A stretch of 31,311 bases of DNA. Source: JBOGEB01 sp050743125. Its GTDB lineage: Bacteria > Actinomycetota > Nitriliruptoria > Euzebyales > Egibacteraceae. How positions within the stretch are numbered: position 1 is the stretch's first letter; every line of letters starts with the position of its first letter. Both the position numbers and the translations under genes were made by a program. Shown one piece after another: positions 1 to 7,186 of this stretch. Under the pieces are notes generated by a model. That model was not told where the DNA came from. It was given only the letters and a program-made list of their open reading frames with translations, and did not search any database. The stretch covers positions 1 through 31,311 of the forward strand of contig JBOGEB010000028.1 of assembly GCA_050743125.1 (NCBI GenBank), in the 5' to 3' direction.

Positions 1-281
1 CGGCCTGAGCGCCCTGCTCGACCTCGTCCCACCCAGGCCACGGTGCGACGTGACGGTGTCGAACGGTGATCGCCCCCGCCGAGCACGGCCCGGTCCCCCT
101 ACCTGGAGCAGGTGGCGTAGGGCAACCTGACCACTGGCGCATCCAGGACGCCGATGGCCGGTTGCCGTTAGCCGTGTACTCGCCAAGCCGAGGGAGGTCC
201 ATAAGTTATAGACTCTCGGCATAGGCGAAAAGCATGAAACAATGAAGAGGCTGTGCTGAGTGGTTGAGGGCTAGAGATCGA
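1..281. other. Left-edge region without a recognisable gene
   Basis: No coding segment could be recognised on either strand. A short open frame enters from the left edge on the plus strand and stops near base 128, but its translation is rich in Pro and Arg and matched no family I know. The last 80 bases are noticeably richer in A+T and must hold the promoter of the dioxygenase gene that follows. I cannot point to a convincing -35/-10 pair. Confidence 0.4.
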
Positions 282-1013
282 ATGGTGTTATCAGCAACCG
301 AGGTTGAGAACTATCATGCTCGGGGCTACATTGGGCCATTCAAGCTGTGTACCCCTACAGAGATGGCAACAATTTACAGGATCATAGACCGCGTTGTTTT
401 TAGTAATCCTAATCCGATCTCTGGACATTATTCGTATGCACGACATCAAGACAGCAAGATCGTTTACGATCTCTGCACCAGCCCGGTGATCATCGAGCGT
501 CTTGCGGCCCTTTATGGACCAGATCTCATCCTGTGGAACTCTAGCTTTTGGATCAAAAATCGCACTAGTAAAATCGTCCCCTGGCATCAGGATTTACATT
601 ATTGGAAGGTGGCATTTAGCTTTACAGCATGGATAGCGATTACATCGACTTCAAAGTCTAACGGGTGCTTGAAGGTCATTCCTGCATCACACCACAAAAT
701 ACTCCCAATGGCTCCAGCACCACAATCAGCGTTGTTTGAGGAAATGGCAGATACCGCTCTTTTAAACGATGACAAGTCTATAGAACTGGAACTCAGAGCA
801 GGCGAGTTTGTACTGTTCAGTGATCGGATCTTACATGGATCTGACGTTAATCATGCCAGTGACGCAAGAATAGGCCTCGCGGCCCGTTACACAATACCGT
901 GCATAAAACTCTTTCAAGATCAGCTGCCCTTCTTTCCAGGACACAAAGCATTTCTGGCAAGTGGACAAGATAAGTTTAACCTGAACGACATGGGCGCTCC
1001 TCCATCAGACTAA
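282..1013 (+). CDS. Phytanoyl-CoA dioxygenase (PhyH) family oxygenase
   Basis: A 243-residue Fe(II)/2-oxoglutarate oxygenase of the PhyH type, which hydroxylates small molecules in the cytosol. The iron-binding triad is visible: WHQD gives His102 and Asp104, and LHGSD gives His185. Arg196, eleven residues later, is the likely 2-oxoglutarate anchor. The length is typical for bacterial PhyH proteins in natural-product pathways. A TTG at 264 would also open the frame, but ATG at 282 has GAGGG about 11 bases upstream and starts the protein just before the conserved N-terminal helix, so it is preferred. The gene is clearly richer in A+T than the rest of the window, which suggests transfer. Its stop overlaps the stop of the convergent oxidoreductase gene by four bases. 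The substrate cannot be predicted. Confidence 0.85.
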   Translation: MVLSATEVENYHARGYIGPFKLCTPTEMATIYRIIDRVVFSNPNPISGHYSYARHQDSKIVYDLCTSPVIIERLAALYGPDLILWNSSFWIKNRTSKIVPWHQDLHYWKVAFSFTAWIAITSTSKSNGCLKVIPASHHKILPMAPAPQSALFEEMADTALLNDDKSIELELRAGEFVLFSDRILHGSDVNHASDARIGLAARYTIPCIKLFQDQLPFFPGHKAFLASGQDKFNLNDMGAPPSD

Positions 1014-1954
1014 GGCCAAGCCGCCTTGATATGGTGCTCGGGCTCGTTCACCATATCGTGGTACTCCTTTAGGGCGTCTCCAAGGCGTGATACAACCTCA
1101 AGCGTCACTGGGTAACAGGAACACATGACGTGCGTAACTCCCAATTGCTTATAGGAGTACAGGCATTCTGCTATCTCTTTAGGGAAGCCGGAGACAAATT
1201 GATCTGGGCTGTTTATCCATGCGGGCAGCTGACCCAGTTCTGGATAAGCGATCGTGATGCCACCGCTGATCTCCAGCGTCGCCAGCTCCCGTCCTACCTG
1301 TGCGCACGCCTCCCGTAGCGCGGCGCGCTGCTCAGCGACCTGACTCAGCGGTCCCAGCCAGTCCGTGTTCCATATGTCGGCGTGGCGCGCTGCCAGTCTG
1401 AGCATGCGCGGGCCACGGGCGGCCACCATGATGGGAAGATCTGCCTTATGCCCAGCCCATGGCTGGATTTCGCAGTTTGGCGCTTGGTAGTAGGTGCCTC
1501 GGAAGTCAACTCGACCACTGCGGACCAGAGGCACAATAATCCCAAGCGCTTCTTCGAAGCGGGCGACGCGGTGGTCGAAGGGAATGCCGAAGGCCTCGAA
1601 CTCCGGGCGGTGCCAGCCCGCGCCGAGTCCAAGAATAAGGCGGCCGTCGCTGACCTCGTTGAGCGTGACTGCCATCTTCGCCAGGACTGCCGGGTTGCGG
1701 AAGGCTGTACAAAGAACGAGTGTCCCGATCGAGCACTTGCTGGTCACCTCAGCCAAAGCCGAGAGTACGGTCCACGCTTCCCAGAAGCCCACGGTCGGCT
1801 TCCCGGGAAAACGGTGCAGGAGGTGGTCGTAGACCCAGATGGAGTCTAGGCCCATAGCCTCGGCCTTCTGAGCCCAGCGGCGAGTTTCCCGGTAGTGAAG
1901 CGCTCGCCCTAGCACCTCATCCTCTGCCAGCGGAATTACGAGGCCAACCTTCAT
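1010..1954 (-). CDS. LLM-class (luciferase-like) F420-type oxidoreductase
   Basis: A 314-residue protein of the luciferase-like monooxygenase fold, a TIM barrel that in actinobacteria usually binds F420 (FMN in some members). The N-terminal MKVGLVIPL strand, the WVYDHLL segment, the LGLGAGWHRPEFEAFG motif and the PIMVAARGPRM strand are characteristic. The frame stays open to 1999, but ATG at 1954 starts exactly at the first barrel strand and has an AAGGGG-like site upstream, so the longer version is not used. It is transcribed in the same direction as the nitrilase-like gene, 276 bases upstream, and may belong to the same transcript. F420 versus FMN, and the substrate, remain unknown. Confidence 0.88.
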   Translation of the reverse strand: MKVGLVIPLAEDEVLGRALHYRETRRWAQKAEAMGLDSIWVYDHLLHRFPGKPTVGFWEAWTVLSALAEVTSKCSIGTLVLCTAFRNPAVLAKMAVTLNEVSDGRLILGLGAGWHRPEFEAFGIPFDHRVARFEEALGIIVPLVRSGRVDFRGTYYQAPNCEIQPWAGHKADLPIMVAARGPRMLRLAARHADIWNTDWLGPLSQVAEQRAALREACAQVGRELATLEISGGITIAYPELGQLPAWINSPDQFVSGFPKEIAECLYSYKQLGVTHVMCSCYPVTLEVVSRLGDALKEYHDMVNEPEHHIKAAWP

Positions 1955-2230
1955 CTCGATGCGTATCCCCTTACGAGCCCGCGCCGCCAGCGCAAGCAAT
2001 TGCCCCGTGCTGGGCCTCGCCCACGATGCAGTCCCGCCCCCGTATGGGGAAAGGCCCCGGCGTCTTTGGCCTCATGGCGTCCCGATTACGCTCTAGTCGG
2101 TCCCAGTCGCTGGACATCGCCATAAATAACGAGTGGACGAACGCACCGGCTGCCACAGCAACGCTTACGTGTTATGGTCCAGTGTCGGGTGGTCCAGGCA
2201 GCGACCACAAATCCTAGCGCAGCCGACGCT

Positions 2231-3010
2231 TCACGGCGCGGCTCCAACCACACCGGCCGGACCGCGGATCAGCCTGGCGAACAGCACGGTGGGCTCCCGC
2301 CGCGAAGTCGCCGCTATGACCTCCCCCTGGCTGTCGATGATGCCCGACGAAGTCGGTACGAAGTCTACGACCATCCCGTTTGAGTACACTTCCTGGCCAT
2401 AGCGGTTGGCAAGGACCAGGGCAGACCTCCTGTCCCGTGCAATTTGTCGCCATTGGGTCAGCCAGGGCTCCCGGCCGAGGTCGTCGTACCAAGCTGCAGG
2501 GACGGCGAAGAGGCCTGGTCCGTTTGCGGCTGGCGGAACGTCGGTGCGCAGGAGATGACTGCAGATGGTGACCTCAAGGGTGCCCAGCGGTGTCATCAGG
2601 CGCGTCGGACCCGACCCGAACCCGGTGATCCACCTGTACGGAGGCACTTCCCACCCCTCCGGGTGGGGTGGCGCGCGGTGGGTAAAGGGCTCCGTTTGCG
2701 GCGTGGCGATCACGGCCGCGTTGAAGAGGCGACCAGACCACAGATCACACTCCGCCATTCCCACGACGATGGTACTGTGAAATTTCTTGGCGAGCTTCGA
2801 CAGTCGTCTGCTGAAGGGTCCAACTATCGACTGGGCGTGCGGCGCTATTTCCTCCGGAGCCTGGAACGCAAATCCTGACAGCGCCAATTCGGGTGCGACG
2901 ACCAGGCGTGCGCCCTGGACAAGAGCAGACTCAATTAAGGCGAGCAAGGCTGGTCCATTATGGTCGGGTTTGCTCCTCAGCGGCCGAAAGTGTATTGCGG
3001 AGACCAGCAA
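2231..3010 (-). CDS. Carbon-nitrogen hydrolase (nitrilase superfamily), atypical active site
   Basis: A 259-residue nitrilase-superfamily protein; members cleave C-N bonds in amides or nitriles using a Glu-Lys-Cys triad. Glu41 (VVAPELALSGF) and Cys150 (VTICSHLL) are present. The usual lysine block (YRKxHL) is replaced by FTHRAPPH around residues 109-116, with no lysine nearby, and the cysteine is followed by SH instead of YD. Activity is therefore uncertain. I chose TTG at 3010 as start because AAAGGGAG lies seven bases upstream and the protein then begins at the first conserved strand (VSAIHFRP). A longer frame to 3124 would run through the start of the divergent methyltransferase. The two genes start at the same base on opposite strands. 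Confidence 0.8.
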   Translation of the reverse strand: MLVSAIHFRPLRSKPDHNGPALLALIESALVQGARLVVAPELALSGFAFQAPEEIAPHAQSIVGPFSRRLSKLAKKFHSTIVVGMAECDLWSGRLFNAAVIATPQTEPFTHRAPPHPEGWEVPPYRWITGFGSGPTRLMTPLGTLEVTICSHLLRTDVPPAANGPGLFAVPAAWYDDLGREPWLTQWRQIARDRRSALVLANRYGQEVYSNGMVVDFVPTSSGIIDSQGEVIAATSRREPTVLFARLIRGPAGVVGAAP

Positions 3011-3894
3011 TGACGTACTCCCTTTACCACAGCGTACGTTTCGCCAGAGAGTATGACCAAGTCGTACGTCAAGGCTACCCAATCCACGCTCTCGCGGCAC
3101 AGACTCTGGCGTCCTTTGCGTCAATCAGCCCTCATCAGGTGGTGTTCGATCTAGGGGCAGGGACAGGATTAGCGGCCGCTGAGGCTCTCCGCTACCAGCC
3201 ACGTCAGCTAATCCTGCTTGATTCCTCTCAAGCGATGCTCAAAGTTGCCCGCGAAAGACTGGCGTCAAGCGAAGCCTACGTCCCCATGGGTATTGAGTAT
3301 GTTGTCGGCGATGCTCTCCGGATGGCGGAGCTGGTTGAGCCTGCCAGCATTGATGTGATTATATCCAACTATGCCTTTGGGCTCTTTCGCAACTTGCAAC
3401 GTGCGATGAGACAGGTCAGCTCGGTCCTCCGCCCCGGTGGCACGATAGTATTCGACGTGCTTCCCCCCATTGGCCCCACCACCCATTTCCTGTCGCTGAC
3501 GCCCCCCGCTCGGGCCTTTCACCAGAAGTTGGCGGCCATTCTGGGTAAGTACGGGCATCAGGCCCAACACCGAAGACTGCAGTGCCTTGATCTTCAGACA
3601 TGCCAAACCATCGCGAGCGCAGAGGGCCTACAAGTAGTCGACACCCTTCACACCGAGTTCGTTTTCGACCTCAATGAGGCAGAAAACATCTGGCGCTACG
3701 GCTGGTATTTCAGCATCCCGACACATCCTTATTTACGACGTCTACCACGCTCCGCTCTCGCTGAGATGGTTGAGACAGCCATCATGCAAACACGGCATAC
3801 TCAAGACTATCAAGCTTGGCTTGAGGCCGGCCAAGTGCTGAGGGAGAGCTACGTCGCAGCGAAGTTGAAAAAACTGACGGGGACTATCTGCTAG
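3010..3894 (+). CDS. Class I SAM-dependent methyltransferase
   Basis: A 294-residue Rossmann-fold methyltransferase. Motif I, VVFDLGAGTG (residues 44-53), binds SAM. LILLDSSQAML is the acidic end of strand 2, and VDVIISNYAFGLF with VLRPGGTIVFDVLP are motifs of the later strands. ATG at 3010 has GGAG seven bases upstream. The frame is open further left to 2893, but that part overlaps the nitrilase-like gene and resembles no methyltransferase N-terminus. The C-terminal 100 residues are a helical extension likely to shape the acceptor site. It is divergent from the nitrilase/oxidoreductase pair and probably methylates a product of the same group. The substrate cannot be named. Confidence 0.88.
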   Translation: MTYSLYHSVRFAREYDQVVRQGYPIHALAAQTLASFASISPHQVVFDLGAGTGLAAAEALRYQPRQLILLDSSQAMLKVARERLASSEAYVPMGIEYVVGDALRMAELVEPASIDVIISNYAFGLFRNLQRAMRQVSSVLRPGGTIVFDVLPPIGPTTHFLSLTPPARAFHQKLAAILGKYGHQAQHRRLQCLDLQTCQTIASAEGLQVVDTLHTEFVFDLNEAENIWRYGWYFSIPTHPYLRRLPRSALAEMVETAIMQTRHTQDYQAWLEAGQVLRESYVAAKLKKLTGTIC

Positions 3895-3967
3895 CGAAAG
3901 TAGGAAGGTGCCCCACGCTACGCCACACCCACGCCTTCGTCCCGTTGTCCGCCACCGCCACGGCATG

Positions 3968-3985
3968 GCCTCGGCGGTCCGAGGC
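3968..3985. terminator. Hairpin between convergent genes
   Basis: GCCTCG and CGAGGC form a six-base-pair stem with a six-base loop, midway between the ends of the methyltransferase gene (plus) and nrdJ (minus). There is no T-run on either side, so intrinsic termination is only a possibility suggested by the position. Confidence 0.3.
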
Positions 3986-4013
3986 AAAGCTTCATGTTTC
4001 ATGAGTACGCCTG

Positions 4014-6770
4014 TCAGCTACACCCACTGGTCGTGCCGCATTGTGGGCAGCAATGGCAGGAGCCGGCGCGGATCATCGCGACTCCGCACTGGTAGCACAT
4101 CGGCGCATCACCGTGCATGTCATCGACTGGTGCCGGCCGGTCTGCCGGCAGGATGGTCCGGCCGGTGGTGTCGGTGAGCGGCGCGGACCAGGGCTGAGGG
4201 GCCGGTGCCCCGGCCTCGAGCGCCGCGCGCTCCCCCATCGTGTAGATCCCCAGCGCCTGGCGCCGGTCGATCGGCAGGTACTCGATCGCGAGCCGGCGGA
4301 ACAGGTAATCGACGATCGAGGTCGCGAACCGCACCTCGGGATCGTCGGTCATCCCGGCCGGCTCGAAGCGCATGTTCGTGAACTTGCGGACGTACACCTC
4401 GAGCGGCACGCCGTACTGCAGCCCGATGCTCACGCTGATCGCGAGCGCGTCCATCACGCCCGACAGCGTCGATCCTTGCTTGCCGAGCTTGACGAAGATC
4501 TCACCGAGCCCGTCGCCCGGGTACTCCCCCGCGGTCAGGTAGCCCTCGGCGTCGCCGACCTGGAACGAGAACGTCTGCGACGGCCGCTGCTTCGGCAGCC
4601 GCCGTCGCACCATTCCGGCCTGTGCAGCGGCCTGCTCGGTCGTGTTGGGGGTTTCCTTCTTCGTCGCGAGCGACAGCGGCTGCGCGATCTTGCAGCTGTC
4701 CCGATAGACCGCCAGCGCCTTCAGGCCCAGCTTCCAGCCCTCCACATAGAGCTGTTCCATGTCCTCAACGGTTGCTGATTCAGGCATGTTACACGTCTTG
4801 GAGATTGCGCCACTGATCCAAGGCTGGACCGCAGCCATCATCTTGACGTGGCCCATCGCCGAGATCGACCGCTCGCCCATCGCGCAATCAAAGACGGGCA
4901 GATGCGCAGGATCGAGCGCAGGAGCGCCTTCGATTGTGGCGTATTCATCGACGTAGGCGACGATCGCCTCGACTTGCCCGGGCTGATAACCGAGCCGCTC
5001 CAACGCCACTGGCACGGTGCCGTTAATGATCCGCATCGTCCCACCGCCAACGAGGTTCTTGGACTTTACCAGGCCAAAGTCCGGCTCTATTCCGGTCGTA
5101 TCACAGTCCATCATAAACCCAATTGTTCCCGTTGGGGCCAAGACCGAGGCTTGGGCGTTTCGTACCCCGTGCTCCGTGGCGAGCGTGACCGCGTCGTTCC
5201 AAGAGTCGCGGGCCGCCTCAAACACGTTCGCGGGTGCGAGGGCGGAGTCGATGCGGCTCAGTGCGTCACGGTGTTTCCGCAGCACCCGTAGCATCCCGTC
5301 ACGATCACGGGCATACCCATCGAACGGACCCTTGAACCTGGCCATTTCCCCGGACATGCGGTACGCGTGGCCGGTCATGAGCGCGGTGATCGCCGCGGCC
5401 CATGCGCGTCCCTCGTCGGAGTCATAGGGGAGGCCGAGGCTCATGAGCAAACCGCCCAGGTTCGCGTAGCCCAGGCCGAGCTGCCGGTACGCTATGGCAT
5501 TGGCCGCGATCTTCTCCGTCGGATAGCTCGAATTGCCGACGATGATCTCCTGCGCGGTAAACATGATCTCGACCGCACGGCGAAACGCTTCGACGTCAAA
5601 GACGCCATTTGCTTCAAATTTTCTTAAATTCAGTGATGCGAGATTGCAGGCTGAGTTATCGAGATGCATATATTCCGAGCACGGGTTCGAGCCATTGATG
5701 CGGCCCGCATTCGGCGTCGTGTGCCAATCGTTGATCGTGGTGTCGTACTGCATCCCCGGGTCGGCGCACTCCCAGGCGGCCTGCGCGATCTGACGCATCA
5801 GGTCGCGGGCACGGACGGTCTTGACGGGCGCGCCCGTCAAGACCGCGCGGAGCGTGAACTCCTCGTCGGCGAGTACCGCCTGCATGAACTCGTCGGTCAC
5901 CCGGACCGAGTTGTTCGCGTTCTGGTACTGGATGCTCGCGAAATCCCGGCCGTCGAGGTCCATGTCGAAGCCGGCCTCACGCAGCGCGCGCGCCTTGCGC
6001 TCCTCCCGCTGCTTACACCAGATGAACTCCTCGATGTCGGGGTGGTCGACATTGAGGATCACCATCTTGGCGGCCCTCCTCGTCTTGCCGCCCGATTTGA
6101 TCGTGCCGGCCGACGCGTCGGCGCCGCGCATAAAGCTCACCGGACCCGACGCAGTGCCGCCTCCCTCGAGTAACTCGACCGAGGAACGGATCTTGGAGAG
6201 ATTCACGCCGGCGCCGGACCCACCCTTGAAGATGGTCCCTTCCTCGACGTACCAGTTGAGGATCGAGCCCATCGTGTCCTCGACGGACAGGATGAAGCAC
6301 GCCGAGCACTGCGGCCTGCGGCCGTCGATGCCGACGTTGAACCACACCGGCGAATTAAACGCTGCTTTCTGATTGACAAGGACGTGTTTGAGCTCGGCGT
6401 TGAAGGCCTCCGCAGACTCATCGTCGGCGAAGTAGCTGTCCTTGTGACCCCAGTCGGTGACCGTGTCGGCCACGCGATCGATCGTCCGCCGGACGCTGCG
6501 CTCGCGCTCCAGGGTCCCCAAGTGTCCGCGGAAGTACTTCTGGGCCACGATCATCGTGGCGTTGTGCGACCAGCTCTTCGGAAACTCGACATCGCGCTGC
6601 TCGAACGCTGTCTTGCCGGTCTTCCAGTCCTTGAGCACCGCGTCTCGGAGCTCCCACTCAAACTCGTCGTAGGGGTGGATGCCCGGCATCGTGAAGTACC
6701 GCTCGACCTTGAGGCCGAGCCGACCCGTCTCGGCTGCGGGCATCGCGCGGAGCGCTCGGTTCACGGTCAC
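4014..6770 (-). CDS. nrdJ: Adenosylcobalamin-dependent ribonucleotide reductase (class II)
   Basis: This enzyme reduces ribonucleotides to deoxyribonucleotides using a radical made from coenzyme B12, in the cytosol. The 918-residue protein has the full class II architecture. It shows the N-terminal FNSPVWFNVG and CSACFIL (first active-site cysteine), GGSGAGVNLSKIR, the NPCSE motif at about residues 363-367 (radical cysteine and glutamate), and the APTGTIGFMMDCDTTGIEPDF block. The C-terminus has paired cysteines (CYQCG and CHCCPQCG) forming the zinc-binding/redox tail. The start is GTG at 6770, with GGAGAG seven bases upstream; an adjacent TTG at 6773 is less well spaced. metE lies upstream in the same orientation, 416 bases away. 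I found no cobalamin riboswitch. Confidence 0.96.
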   Translation of the reverse strand: MTVNRALRAMPAAETGRLGLKVERYFTMPGIHPYDEFEWELRDAVLKDWKTGKTAFEQRDVEFPKSWSHNATMIVAQKYFRGHLGTLERERSVRRTIDRVADTVTDWGHKDSYFADDESAEAFNAELKHVLVNQKAAFNSPVWFNVGIDGRRPQCSACFILSVEDTMGSILNWYVEEGTIFKGGSGAGVNLSKIRSSVELLEGGGTASGPVSFMRGADASAGTIKSGGKTRRAAKMVILNVDHPDIEEFIWCKQREERKARALREAGFDMDLDGRDFASIQYQNANNSVRVTDEFMQAVLADEEFTLRAVLTGAPVKTVRARDLMRQIAQAAWECADPGMQYDTTINDWHTTPNAGRINGSNPCSEYMHLDNSACNLASLNLRKFEANGVFDVEAFRRAVEIMFTAQEIIVGNSSYPTEKIAANAIAYRQLGLGYANLGGLLMSLGLPYDSDEGRAWAAAITALMTGHAYRMSGEMARFKGPFDGYARDRDGMLRVLRKHRDALSRIDSALAPANVFEAARDSWNDAVTLATEHGVRNAQASVLAPTGTIGFMMDCDTTGIEPDFGLVKSKNLVGGGTMRIINGTVPVALERLGYQPGQVEAIVAYVDEYATIEGAPALDPAHLPVFDCAMGERSISAMGHVKMMAAVQPWISGAISKTCNMPESATVEDMEQLYVEGWKLGLKALAVYRDSCKIAQPLSLATKKETPNTTEQAAAQAGMVRRRLPKQRPSQTFSFQVGDAEGYLTAGEYPGDGLGEIFVKLGKQGSTLSGVMDALAISVSIGLQYGVPLEVYVRKFTNMRFEPAGMTDDPEVRFATSIVDYLFRRLAIEYLPIDRRQALGIYTMGERAALEAGAPAPQPWSAPLTDTTGRTILPADRPAPVDDMHGDAPMCYQCGVAMIRAGSCHCCPQCGTTSGCS

Positions 6771-7186
6771 CAATGGACTCTCCTCGCTGGGACGGCCTTC
6801 TCTGCGAAGCCGCGTAGCTACAGCCGTAGAGTAGTTACATGGATGTGACTATGCACCCGTTGGGGTCCGGGAGTCAAGGCGCTGCAGCCGGCCGGAAGAG
6901 CGCCACGCTTCCTCCGGATGAGGGGCTCGGGCGGGGAACCATCGGCCCAGACCCACACCGGCCCAGTGGGCACAAAGAGGATCGCCCCCAGCCGTGGCAC
7001 AGCGGTACAACCGGGTCTTCGGTGGGCGACCGAACCGTTAATCGCCGTTCGTCAACGCTGCCGGCACGCGCACGGCCATGCGCTCATCCGGTGCTGATGC
7101 CGACCGGCGAGCGAGGTCACGCGCCGCGCCACTGCACGCGGTGGAGAGCAACGGGTCACCGTCGTGGGGGCCGCTCCCGCCGTCCC
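6771..7186. other. Intergenic region between metE and nrdJ
   Basis: No gene was recognised. TTCGGT and ACCGAA at 7018-7034 form a six-bp hairpin 150 bases past the metE stop that could end its transcript, though no T-run follows. The hallmark conserved blocks of a cobalamin riboswitch were looked for on the minus strand and not seen. The promoter of nrdJ probably lies in the last 100 bases before its start. Confidence 0.4.
6830..6847. promoter_or_regulatory. Imperfect 18-bp inverted repeat upstream of nrdJ
   Basis: The sequence AGTTACATGGATGTGACT reads almost the same on both strands: eight-base arms with one mismatch around a GG centre. It sits about 60 bases upstream of the nrdJ start, where an operator would be expected. 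NrdR boxes are palindromes of similar size, but I do not see their consensus clearly, so the binding protein is unknown. Confidence 0.25.

Noticed and set aside
2893..3009. N-terminal extension of the methyltransferase
   Set aside because: It overlaps the nitrilase-like gene, is Arg-rich, and lacks a ribosome binding site; ATG 3010 has GGAG at good spacing.
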